Shown here piece by piece: positions 48,581-60,169 of a stretch of DNA of 64,000 nt. The translations under genes were made by a program, and so were the position numbers. This DNA comes from Hofstenia miamia (taxonomy: Eukaryota > Xenacoelomorpha > Acoela): assembly GCA_004352715.1 (NCBI GenBank), contig SCFE01000076.1:1064490-1128489 (forward strand), in the 5' to 3' direction. The notes below the pieces were generated by a model, which did no database searches, was not told where the DNA came from, and was given only the letters and a program-made list of their open reading frames with translations. Position 1 is the first letter of the stretch, and each line of letters starts with the position of its first letter.

Positions 48581-50209
48581 TTAGTTTCCTACTGCTTCTT
48601 TTTCTGTGGCAACTGTGTCTGCATATCTGATAGTAGTAGTTGTGATCGATGTGATTTGTCTCAGTTCTTTGATTTTCCTTGTGAATAGTGGATAGTATTT
48701 CTTATATAGTTGAAGACCTTTTAGGCTGATCATTAGCGTCATGAGTGCATCCGCCTGGCTTGTGTGAGCTAGTTCTTCTATTAATCTACTCTCTGGGTAG
48801 AAGAATTTGAATTCAGTTAGTAGGCTTTTGGTATTTTCGACGTGTTTATAGAAGAAGCTGATGTTGTTTTGTATGTCTTCTTCGCTTATTTCATTAGGGT
48901 TTTTTGTCCATTCTTATCATTGTGATTATTTCTATTTGTTTTGAGACGTCGTAAAATCTGTATTCTTTGTTCCACATATCTAGCCATACAAGGTCATTTA
49001 CTCCTGAAAATAGTATTACGGTTTTAACGGATCTTTTTTCTATTTCTTGTCGCATTTCCTTCAGTTGTTTGTAGATGGGTTCGCCCTCAGTATATAGATC
49101 GTACAGATTTATCTGTTCTTCTATGTAGATTCTTTCTTTGTTGTTTTCAGCTAACATTATTGCTTTTTTCTCTTTGTAAGCATCTGACGTGATTATTTTT
49201 CTTGACTTTTCTTCTGTGTTAGTGTAGGTCTTAAACTCGTGGAGGTAACCCTTTGTGACTTTCCTATCTTTGGGTAACCACCATCTGGGTAGTAGCATCA
49301 GGATTAAGATTGTTTGTGGCAGCGTGCATTTTAGTATTTTTGTTTCCACATTTTCTTCGATATTGCTGTAACTGCTGGTTGTTATCAGTGCTGTCGCCAT
49401 TCCGATGGTTGCTGGGTAGTTCATTTTTGCCTCGGGTATTTTCTCCCAGAATTTTTGAGTGAGTCCCCGTCTTCTTAGGTTAGCTATTGTGTTTCCTGAG
49501 ATTTCAATTTTCGAAGTTACGCATTCCAGATCGATTGCTAGTTGGTTGTAAGGTTTAAGTAGCTTGTTGATCTCTGTTTTGGTGAACGCCTCGGTGAACA
49601 TGATTTTCATTGTTGCTACTGTGTGGTTTTCTTTTGATGCTTGGTAGTTTCGGTTCCTTATTTCGGTTTCATGTTCCTTGGAGATTTTTATTTCTACTAA
49701 GTACCATTCCTCCTCTGTGTCAATCCATTCAATGTTGCTGGCGGGGCTGAAGTTTCCCCATTTTTCCATATTTATTGCGTCTATTCTCTCTTTTGTTTTT
49801 GGTGACAGTATTATGTTTGCCGATGTTACCAACTCGTCCTCCAGCATCATCTCAGTTTGTGTTTTTGTCATCATTTCGAGGACTTCTACTGGTTTACTGA
49901 TTCCTGCTTTGGACATTTCTTCTGCCTTTTTATGATTTTGGTGAACGAGCATTTTGGTGTTTCGCGTTTGAACCTTTCCGTTTCGCGTGCTGTTATCTGT
50001 TCTATGTTCTTTGCTTGTATTTTCTGTATTATTTCTGTTGTATTGCTCATTTTTCTTTTGATTAGTTTGTGGGTGGTTAACCATGGTTGTTATTCTAGTT
50101 GTAGTAGTTTGGTTTCTGAGGTGGCTCTCCAGATGTATTTCCTTGTTGGCTCCTTAAATAATGATATTTCGTTGGGGCAGATGTCGGTTTTGTTTGCTAT
50201 CGTTACCAT
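48581..50209 (-). pseudogene. Unrecognised ~550-codon protein-coding element, nearly open
   Basis: On the - strand a 39-codon frame starts at ATG 50209 (MVTIANKTDICPNEISLF) and stops at TAA 50090-50092. The same frame reopens for 66 codons, with an ATG at 50050 and a stop at 49886-49888. A 396-codon frame (50084-48894) overlaps it. The switch between them probably falls at an A5 run near 49927-49931, where the protein character changes frame. That ORF ends at an A6 run (48900-48905). A further 106 codons stay open in the next frame to TAA 48581-48583, including FFYKHVENTKSLLTEFKFF. Sampled segments are KWGNFSPASNIEWIDTEEEW, LPRWWLPKDRK and TVILFSGVNDLVWLDMWNKE. There are no zinc knuckles, RT, protease or DDE motifs. 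It could be a Gag-like or nucleoprotein-like captured gene; I do not recognise the family. It is unusually well preserved for this region, with one stop and two homopolymer shifts. Confidence 0.6.
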
Positions 50210-50269
50210 AGTTATTTTACCTTACCGTGTTTCTTCGATTGTTCATGGGTTTTTCTTGTTTGTCTGGGG

Positions 50270-50400
50270 ATGCTTAGCTATGCATTTAAGTCTAATAAAT
50301 AAAACCGCGAAGCAAAGAATAAACCACTAAAGGATAAATTTCCATCATCTTTACAGCGCTTCGTTTCTATTTATATAAAATTTTATTAAACATATTTACC
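50270..50400. repeat. 131-bp direct repeat, copy 2 (3' tail of the Tx1-like LINE)
   Basis: Same sequence as 48086-48216. Here it follows the C-terminal coding region of the LINE and precedes, on the - strand, the unknown ORF by about 60 bases. Confidence 0.85.
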
Positions 50401-53400
50401 CAAATCAAAGCCGGCTATATTTGAACATAAAATAAGGTTACAAGTCCATAAAAGAGCTTTACAAATTGACTAAATCACACACGAAGTTTTATAAATATTT
50501 ACAAATCTAAATAAGCACTGGTACTCGTCGATGAGGAAGGTCCCATCCCGGGCCTAGGAACCCTTAGGCGACGCGATGCACTGAATGCAGTATGTGACTA
50601 CTGGCAAAATATTAGATTTATTTACGTCGCGGAAGCTATTAAAAGTATGGGGTCTATGGGGCGAGCGGACTGGGCATTCGAAAATTAGATGTTTGGGGTT
50701 TTCATTACTGTTGTGACAGAGCCGGCATAGAGGGGACTCTATGCGGCCTGACCTAAAATAGATATCCCTATGGATCTGTTAATATTTTATACATTAGCGT
50801 CTTATAGTATGGGGCGCATGTGGAGGACTTTACTAACGGCATGATGGTGATGACGTGGTGAACTGGGACGTCACAGTACCGGCTAGCTTTTTCAAGGCAA
50901 TTAGAGTTATCTGTAAATAAGATATGGGCGATTTGCGGGGACTTTACGGCTGTTTTAATTTGTATTGTACGCTCTTGCTTTTGGATTACGAAATTACTAA
51001 TGAAAGAGTCATTAGGGTTAGAATGATCAAACGTTATTTGGTGACTGAAATAGTTGAGCGGGCGCAGGGCAAGGCGTGTTTTAATATTAGCATTGGCGTT
51101 TATTGGGCTGACCTGGAAATGCAGGTCCTTGAGTTTCCTCAACAATCGGGCAAAGAATGGGGAAGAGTCGCGTAAAAATATGGAATATAAATATCAGAGA
51201 GCAGGCTCTCGATTGTAGAATATTTATTATCGCGTAATAGAATTAGAGTTGTCGAATATTGGACTGGGTGCCGCTCTTTCAGGGCAATGATGTCCCCTAG
51301 GAGCCGTAACTGCGAGAGTAATTGAATTGCTTCCAAGTTGGGGAGACTAATCCCCCCATCCTGGGGATCCCCATATAAAATTGCAGTGGGACGCGAGGTA
51401 GAACTTGGCCAGGTCGCCTCGTTCAAGGCAATTTGAATTGCCTTGTGATGGGACAGGGTATAATACCTAATAATATGGCGCAATTTGCTTCCGATGAGGG
51501 CGTTCATTGCCTTGGCTTTACCGTACAGCGAAATCTTACGATTCCTAAGAAAGGTAAGGCAGTGAGCATTATCGGATAAAAATTTATCATTATCTAAGGC
51601 GTTATTATTATCTGTATTGAGGTGGACACCAAGAACGTCAATAAACTGATGATTGCCAACAAAAGGCGTTCTCCAGAAAAAAAGGTCTTAGATATATTAA
51701 TGCATTCGTTCGAGGTTTCCCTAAACTTATTAAGAGTGGAAAGAATATGCTCAATACTTCCCTGAGTGGTGATCATGCATGTGACGTCGTCAGCAAACGC
51801 CAGGGTCTTACACAGATAAGAGCGGGAACCTAACTGCAGGCGTAAGCCTTTGACATTATTGTTATTTCGTAACTCATTAAGGAAGGGCTCGAGAGTGAGA
51901 TTAAACAGGATGCACGACAGGGGGCAACCCTGCCGTACACCCTGTCCCAACCTTATTGCATTAGTTAAATAACCGTTTATCATTATGTATGAGAAGTTAT
52001 TATTATATAGGGCCCTAACAAGTTTAGTAATTATTGGCGGAAAGTTCATCCTATCTAGGACTTCGAAGAGGTACCTATGGCTGAGGCGATCGTAGGCCTT
52101 ACTTAGATCTATATTAATAAGACCAATGTCTTGTTTATTGAATCTTGACATTTCGATAACGTCCCTAATTGTTTGGATGTTGAGGTACCCTTTCCTGCCT
52201 TTGATAAACCCAGTTTGCTCTGGATGGATATATCTGTGTATTACCCTGGAAAGTCTATTACTGACTGCGTAAGAAATGATCTTCAGGTCCATATTGAGCA
52301 TAGATATAGGTCTCCATGCGGAGATGTTACTTAAATCCTTACCCAGTTTGGGGATTAACTTAATCACAGCATTAGATATTGCGTTATGTATAAAGCCCTT
52401 AGTAAGTATGCTATTAAAAAGTATGTGGAAAGGTTTTAAGAGAAGGTTACTATATCGTTTATAGAAGGTGGAATTAAGACCGTCCAGCCCTGGAGAATTT
52501 TTTAGGTTAGCAATAGCATTGAGAATATCTGCATCTACCAGCGGTTCATTTAGTAAGGCGTAGTCAGGTGACGTCTAAGCTCGAAGCGGGTCGCTGGGCT
52601 CACAGGCGTATATATTAGCAAAGTGTTTAGAGGCTATGTCCAGTTTATCGCTGATCTTGTGCGTTAAATTTCCATTGTCGTTGATGGAAGCGGAAATGTC
52701 TGCTTTGGCAAGGGAAACCTTAACAAACGATTTGATTAGCTGAGGGTTGCCCTCATTAACCTCGTAATTGATATTATTGATGTATTCTAGCTGAGTATCT
52801 GCTAGATGCTGATACTCAGCGTTGATTTGCGACTGGATGTCGGGATTGCGCGGTAAAAAGCTATATCGGGGTTTGCCTGTATAAGGTTGAGGTAGCTATA
52901 TAGGTCGTTAAGGGTCTTGCGGTGGCCAGAGGTTAGTCGTTTCTGTTTATCAATAAGAATATTGCGTATTTCTTCCCTGGTGCTGGTCCAGTCCTGTTGT
53001 ATAGTATCGATATTGGAGTTTATAAAGTTGTTCGTAAGTATAGTTATTATCTGGTCGTGACATGAATCGAGGGTTTTCTAGCTTAGACGCCAAATACCGG
53101 GTCCTGGCGGCTCAAGAAGCGCAAGGCGCGTGAGCAACGGATCATGGTCGGAGATGTCAAGGCTCAGGACTTGGCTAGACTTTAACTGTACATTGCTGGA
53201 TACAAAACAGTTATCAATACGGGACTGGTACTCATTGTTCTTAAAAGTGAATGCGTGATTATTACATGTATGTGCTGAGTCTATCAGCGAAAATGGGACA
53301 AGCAAATTTCTCTTAAAATTATGCCAGCGCGAAACAGTAATATTTTTTGACGCGGTCGAATTGTCTGTCTCCTACGAGATAGTGAAAGTTTGAATCTCCC

Positions 53401-53806
53401 CCATAATGACAGCACGTGGGTGATTCTTAATAATGAACTTGCGGATACTGCGAACAGTATCCTTGTGTTCCGACCTGCTGAGGTAGTAATTAATGTACAT
53501 GTTATTATTGGGGTCCCTAAAAATTTGAAAATGACTGTCCATGTGGACTACTTGTATATCAAAGCTATTAGCAATAAGTGTAATGAGGCCACCCTTCGAG
53601 TGACCTAACCTAGGTTGGCAAATCGCCTTAACATTATAATGATTAAATAAGGACTGGCTGCCATCGGGGAGAGATTCAAGCTTCGTCTCTTGTAGGAAAG
53701 CAAGAGAGATGTTATGATGCTTAACAGCAGCGTGCACTGCGTTAAGTTTATTAATGGAGCTCAGTCCATTAACGTTAAACGTGAGTACCGATTCCATATT
53801 GATCAT
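50401..53806 (-). pseudogene. Tx1-like LINE ORF2: endonuclease, reverse transcriptase, zinc motif
   Basis: Starts with ATG at 53806 and overlaps the end of ORF1 by about 30 nt. Endonuclease: LTFNVNGLSS, FLQETKLESL with the catalytic Glu, a decayed MGEIQ for GDFN, and SRIDNCF then LDISDHDPLL near 53150. RT: WRPISMLNMDLKIISYAVSN, EQTGFIKGRKG, INIDLSKAYDRLSH with the first Asp, GVRQGCPLSCILFNLTLEPF and LAFADDVTCM at the active site. A long C-terminal domain includes HIIRYYTLSHHKAIQIALNE and ILYGDPQDGGISLPNLEAIQ. It ends in a Cys/His motif, PLCRLCHNSNENPKHLIFEC, near 50700. RT boxes are intact, but frameshifts occur near 53380, 51650 and elsewhere, so this copy is inactive. Confidence 0.88.
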
Positions 53807-55299
53807 TTAGACAGGAGGGGACAATAGAAGACAGGTGTGTATAGAACAGCGTACAGTTAATTCGGGCTTCCCCCAAGCGGAAGTCCTCCCGGCTCTGGAA
53901 CTTTGGGCTGGGGACTGGGAGCGGTTTGTTGGGGTTTGGGAGCAGGACGGGAAGTCGGCTGCGGCTTAGGCTGTGGTTGGGTTGGGGCCTCGACTGAGGC
54001 GACACGGGGCTTCTTGGTCTTACGGGCTGGGGTGGGGCGCGGCGATCTCTTGGCCTTGGGCTTAGGGGCAACGATAGATGGATGCTCGTCGATGAAAGAG
54101 TCGGAGAGCTCACCCTCACTACGTGCAGAGGTGATGGTGTCGGAATCAGAGAGGTCNCGGGAAGTCGGCTGCGGCTTAGGCTGTGGTTGGTCTTACGGGC
54201 TGGGGTAGGGCGCGGCGATCTCTTGGCCTTGGGCTTAGGGGCAACGATAGATGGATGCTCGTCGATGGAAGAGTCGGAGAGCTCACCCTCACTATGTGCA
54301 GAAGTGATGGTGTCGGAATCAGAGAGGACAGGAGGGGACGAAAAGACGAGAGTTCAGAAGAAGCTGAGGGAGAAGATTTAGCTTGAAGGGAGTTGAGGTC
54401 GACAGCCTCCTCGTAGAGCTCAGCTACGATCTGATGAGTCCTGATAGGCGAGTCCTGGTAAGCACCGCAGGACAGGTGACCCGCATCTTGACAGCGAGGG
54501 CAGGTGTAAAGTTCCGAGCAGTCGACTGCTACGGAGAGAGACTTGGTGAGGTTGAAGCCACCAGTTCTTTTAGCAAAAGCAACCCAGCCGCTGAGTTGCT
54601 TTTGCTGGTAGAAGCTGGTGACCTCCACCTTAACTGAGACCACTCACTGGTGGCTGAAACCCTTGTAAACGAGGGATCTAAGTGACTGGCTAAGCCGGAG
54701 CAGTGACTGCGTGTGTTTCCTGCGGACTCAGATAGATGGTAAACAGCTTAGGAAAGGACGGAGATGTTAAAAGAGTGTGCACGTAGTGGTTGTGCGAACC
54801 TAAGGGTTTGATAGCTCTAGACTCCGACACAGCCATCGGAGTGACGAAGAGACTGGAAGATACAAGTTGGAGTTTTTTGGAGCAAACCAGCTGAAGGCCG
54901 AAAAGATTCTTTGATGGATCGGCGGCGGATGGAATTAGGCATTTGGAAATAGAGAATTCCTCAAATGCTGGGATGTTCTCCTTTAAAAGAAACTGATGAT
55001 GGACGTCGATAGGAAATTATATCGGGCTTCAAAGTGAGCCATGCGCTCCCGGTAATTAGAGATATGAGTCAGAGGAGATGGCAAGATGTATCTGTATACT
55101 GGGCCCACAAGTGGGACTCCTGACGCCTTAAGAGCGGGAACCGCTGGCAGAGGGATCTCGGTTGCGGGGGCCGGGCCGGGTCAGAGGCGACCTTTGCGAA
55201 GCTAGACCTCGCGACAGAGGACGCGGCAGGTGACGGGGCGGGGCTAGGGGGTCCTAGTACGGGGGATGGGGACCTAACCTCATCATCTGAAATAGGCAT
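53775..55299 (-). pseudogene. Tx1-like LINE ORF1 (Gag-like, proline/serine-rich)
   Basis: Begins MPISDDEVRSPSPVLGPPSP at 55299, with a proline- and serine-rich N-terminus. After frame breaks it includes SVKVEVTSFYQQKQLSGWVA and a Cys/His cluster, YTCPRCQDAGHLSC, near 54500. That cluster resembles a CCHC knuckle but has only two residues between His and the last Cys. A second proline-rich tract follows, ending at a stop at 53775-53777 inside the start of ORF2. 53948-54156 and 54158-54330 repeat each other around a single N (54157) with a 38-base length difference, so the middle of the ORF is partly an assembly artefact. Confidence 0.75.
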
Positions 55300-55669
55300 T
55301 ACTGCAAAAAAACAAAAATATACCCTTGTCTTTTAAGAAGATGTGAGGTGACGAGGTATCGAAGAGGTACTCCAGAAACCCAGTTAAAATTGTAGTCCGT
55401 GGTATCCCTGGGAAGGAGCGTAGCTGGGGACCAACCACTTGTTGTTTCCACTTGAGCACTGGCTGTGGTAGCTTTTTCTGTATACTCAGATGCGCCTTCC
55501 TCTAACGACAGTACCAGGCTGCTAAAGAGAGAGCAGCAAATAATTGTAAATATTGTTAAGTGTGAGAGTGCAACAAGGGAGACGCGTAAACAATCGCGTA
55601 GCATGGGAACGTAGTAAACACTACGGACTTTGAGAATCAAACAAATTAAGCAAACTAAGCAGAGGCGCC

Positions 55670-57210
55670 TTCCTCTGCTGGAGTACTGGGCTGCGAATGA
55701 GACTGCAGCAAATTTAACTCGAAGATCAAAATTAACGGGATCTTTGCCAAAGAGGCCTTTGTCAATGGAAGGCCAGTTTTTCTTGAAGCGACCAAAAATG
55801 GCAATTTGTTGTCCAGATGCAGTAAAGAAAGTGTCGAATACGGCTGAAGCAATAATTTCAAATATATGATGCCTGCAAGCCAAGAATAGTAGGCGTTTAT
55901 TCAAGGCATGGACGCCTGTATTTGTACTCGTGGTATCAAAACATAATCCTGCAAGCCATTCAGACACATCATCCTATTCATAGATTAACTTGATAACAGC
56001 TTCTCCCATCAGGATTCCAGTTCCAGACTGCAGTTTTGGAATTTCTAGTAGCTTTTCTGTGTCTTTTCCCAATACAACGGGCAAACGATCAGCCATTGTA
56101 CCTTCATCGAATGGCATCAGCTTACCATCAAAGTGCACAACAAGAGGTGTGTCAGGTGAAAAAGTCTTCTGAACGACTTCTCCAATTGATTTACGAACTT
56201 TTTTCGTGCTTCATAAGATGAAGTTGTTGACAGTGTCAGATCATTTACTGGAACTCCGGCCGCTTTTAATGCAGGGCCAATGATGTGCATTGCTTCACGT
56301 GGTGTAGTCCCAATTCTGTCCAAACTAGCTGCAACTAAAGGATCTTTTACGATACAGCGTTTATCCAACTTCAGATTCATTGACTCAGAAGTGCTTGCAC
56401 TTGATGATTCAGGTTTATTAGTTTGCCTTTCAAAATATTTATTTATGACCACGGACTCATCACTGGCAGATTCATCACCTGTTGATTGAGATGAATCATC
56501 AACATTTAGAAGCAATTCATTTGATTACCATCCGTTTTTTTCGCTTTTTGTTCCTTTTCAATTCGCATCATCTCTTTATGATGTCGTTTCTGTCGCCTTT
56601 CTTCTTGTTTGCGAAATTGCAAGTCTTCTCCAGCCATTATCATCTGCCTTAGTCCTCGCTGATCTTCAAGAAATCTAAGGTCCTCTGGGATTTTGATAAG
56701 TTGACATACTCCTGATAGAAAGCTTTCAGAAATTTAATTCCATTCTGTTTCTGGTTTATGGGAATGTTAGCCATGTGCCAAAACTTAAATACATCTTCAA
56801 ACACATTTGAATAGCTTGTAGAAAGATCTAGTTTGTTGATCTTCAAATCATAATCCAGACGACATAATACTTGACGGTTGGTAGGTAATTGGTTGCTATC
56901 AAGTCCAGGAATCATCTCTCCCAACAACCAAATGCTGAGAGACTGTCTTGTTTGATAACCTGCTGTAGTCACTGCACTCATTGTTGATTTATTACTGAAA
57001 ATAGAAACTTAGCTTACATAGGGAGCTAGCTTTTTGGAAGTTTAAATGATAATGATCACATTTACTCCAAATCACTACATTCTTGGACAATTTATAATAT
57101 TTTTTATTGCAAAAATATTAGGCATAAACCTGCCAAACTGTTTATATCCAACAAATTGACACTATTTGTTTTTTTAAATTATCCAAACAATTTCGAAAAG
57201 AATACAAATG
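55670..57210 (-). pseudogene. DNA transposon copy B, 5' two thirds (hAT-like transposase family)
   Basis: The - strand from 56981 encodes MSAVTTAGYQTRQSLSIWLL, IPGLDSNQLPTNRQVLCRLD and VFEDVFKFWHMANIPINQKQ. A charged coiled segment with EERRQKRHHKEMMRIEKEQK follows. After a frameshift at about 56518 come SSSASTSESMNLKLDKRCIV, VAASLDRIGTTPREAMHIIG and SSYEARKKFVNQLEK. A second shift leads to VHFDGKLMPFDEG and LPVVLGKDTEKLL. Past one stop come LCFDTTSTNTGVHALNKR, FLACRHHIFEIIASAVFDTF and FGRFKKNWPSIDKG, the point where copy A resumes. The FDTT..NTG and CRHH pairs look like the second Asp and CxxH of hAT-type RNase H folds; that is inference. It breaks at about 55690, where the LINE begins. Confidence 0.75.
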
Positions 57211-60169
57211 CAGCAAAAATATTACCCAATTAGGTAGATAATTTCATAAACTTACCTGCTAATATATATAAAATATACATGTACAATTGTACATGCATGC
57301 TCTTATATCTGTTATGTTATGAAGAGCTTTTTATACCTAGAACTACATATTAGAAAATATAAATAAAGTATATGATGCAAAATTTAATCGATTTAAAACT
57401 GGATTTTGCGTAAAGTTGCGAAAATATGCAATTTTTGCATAAATAGGACGTTTTTTCCCATATCTTTAGTGGCCTTGAGCTGTCTGATAAAATGATCTGA
57501 TAGACCTGAAATTTTTTTTACAAGCTTATATTAAACAGCCTCACAAAATAAAAGGGTAACCCGAACTGAATTCCAAATTTTTTTTCTGAACACCCTAATA
57601 TATACATATATATATATATATATTGCATTTTAGATTTCAGCCATTTTAAAAAGGAGTAAAGATTTTGTGCTGGACTTTGACAGTAGATGTTTTAAGATGC
57701 TTGATTATGATGTTTATTAATAAGTGACAGTTAAATTGCAGTTTTCGCAAAAAATAACATAGCATAGAGATTACCAAGTAATTATACAAGGAAAATGTTC
57801 ACTTTCAACAGCATTACAGCGCATGTACATTATTAATGCAAAAGAAATACCGGTAATAGAATTTAACAATAGAAACAAAATTATAATTAGTTCGATGCAA
57901 ACTTTTAGCAAAGACGTCTTAACTTTCCTTGGTTTTAATTCGTCTGGAAGTTGAAGCGATCAAATTGGACTTCACAGACTTTGTAATTGTGTGGAAGCTC
58001 CGTAATTTATTACCGCAGTTCGCCCATGTACTCTGGATTTCATTTTTTCTACATAGTTTTTAAGACTTCCAATGCATTTCAAGTACAAGGACCACACCAA
58101 GCTTTCCTCAAATAGAACACATAACAAAGAGTCTGTGTTTGTGAAACCTCATTTGACATTGATTTCGTTTTCATAACATAGATTGATCATTCAGTGACGT
58201 CGATCCTCCTTGAGTAGCAGTTATTGGTAAAGAAAACACAGAGCTGTTCGTCCAAAAGTAATAGATAATCTCAACTATGTGTATTTTCCTGTGCACAACA
58301 AATAATATACTATTAGAATTTAGTTCAATGGGCCTGTAAATAGGAGCAGAGAGAAAATCTAAATGTCTGATCAAAAACAGAAATATATTTTTAACAATCA
58401 CAAGAATATTTTGTAAGAATGGTGTTCAGAAACTTTTTATAATGACTGTAGGCTCAAGATTTCTAATCAATATATTTCATCTTTACCATCATATTGCAGG
58501 TGTCCGCAATTTAAGGTAAAACCTGCTCTAACAACATAATTTCGTTGTTCGTTCTTGAATGTACTTTTGTATAGTGTGAGCGTAATATTGTATAATAATA
58601 ATAATAAAATTTCTGCATGGGTGCCCTTCCAACACCAACTAATTAAGATTTTTGAGTGAATAAATATCACCGAAATTCAAGTCGTAAATATATTTACCAC
58701 TTTACAATATATTTGCGCCGATAAATTGAACTTGTTCATGTATTCAACTCTCGAACGCCGTGTTAATTAATGTCACTCACATTGCAAACAGTGTCGTCTG
58801 GTGTGAGCAGAACATTGTTTGTCACAGCGTTTCACATCGAAGTGAATTATATACAGTGCTGTGACTGTAATTAATATTTTCACATATATAATTCTAGCAT
58901 CCTCTTAGTATTATTGTGAAATTCACGAAATTTAAAACTCAGATATTGCTACGCATAATTTTGTGCCTGCAATATATATTTTTAGGCCTCTTTAATAGAA
59001 ATAACTGACACTAAAATTATAAAAAGTTGGACGCTTTGTATGTCGTTTACAGTCCTGTTTTCTTCTAAACTTTCTTTATTCATTTATTAACTGATTTTAT
59101 TGGGCGTAGTGTCCTTTCTTCATTTACAATACCCTACTGCCTGTAGTAAATTTTATTTTGTACTAGAAGCTATGTTGAGAATTATACGTACTTTTATGCT
59201 GGTAAAAAAACATTTAAATAATTCATTATTTTTTCAAATATTTTTTACTGTGGTATTATTTGCAAATGTATAAACAGGTTTAAACGATTGTTTTTATATA
59301 ATTCAACTAGGTGAATTTTGTGTCAAAAAGGCTTAATTTGCTTGGATTCATTAAAAATGGTGTTAATCATTGATTTCTAAACAAATACTTCAAAAATATG
59401 AAATTATGAAAATATCTCAATGTTTTAAAAACTGTGCAAATTCTTATTTGCTATATTATAAATTGGACAACAATTTGATACAATGAACGTAATCACCGCA
59501 AATTACGATAGATAAAAAAGTTAAAACAGTAAACAACGAGTAATTTTTTAGGACTATTTAAGGTTTTTATTGTTTCGAAGTAAATTGTTTATTTTATAAC
59601 TGCTATATATTTTTTTCATTTATATCTATAGACCAGTGTCTTTATATTTGCTATGTATAGCATATCTTTATGGTTAACAAACGTTCTACTATTTTAACAT
59701 GGAGCCTTGCAAATAAGGTGGGTGATATTGGTTAAGCATCTATTATAATAACTAAAATCTATATGCTATCACAAAATTTTTCACAATTTCAATCATATCT
59801 TGGAAATTTGAAAGGTTCAATTTAACTTTTTATGGGTTCAAAGAAGAATTCAATTATGTAGTCTACTTGAAAGCATATTTGCTACGCATTTCAATACATC
59901 AAGTGATTGTGCCAATCATCAAAGTAATTGATTTTGAAAATTCTGCCCTGTAAAGCTGCATTAGGTCTGGTGAGATTAGGCACATCGTAATGACTTTTGT
60001 CTGGATTACGTTGATCTGTTTTTTGTTAAAAGTTGTTTGGGTTGGATAAGAAAAATGTAGCACACTTACAGCAGTTACTACTATGATTGTGAATTTACCG
60101 CCATTAAATTTTTTTAATTATATTCAACCGTATATTTAAATTTGGTGATCATAACTCATGATTGTTTAG
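57211..60169. other. AT-rich DNA between transposon B and the lipin exons
   Basis: 57211-57600 probably continues the 5' non-coding end of transposon B, since its 5' flank matches copy A up to the gap. A (TA)n tract lies at 57598-57623. From 57630 to 60169 I find no lipin-like exon and no repeat that I can name. It may be a lipin intron. Confidence 0.45.

Noticed and set aside
49678-50330. 85-aa and 157-aa + strand hydrophobic frames
   Set aside because: They are shadows of the charged, lysine/glutamate-rich unknown ORF on the - strand.
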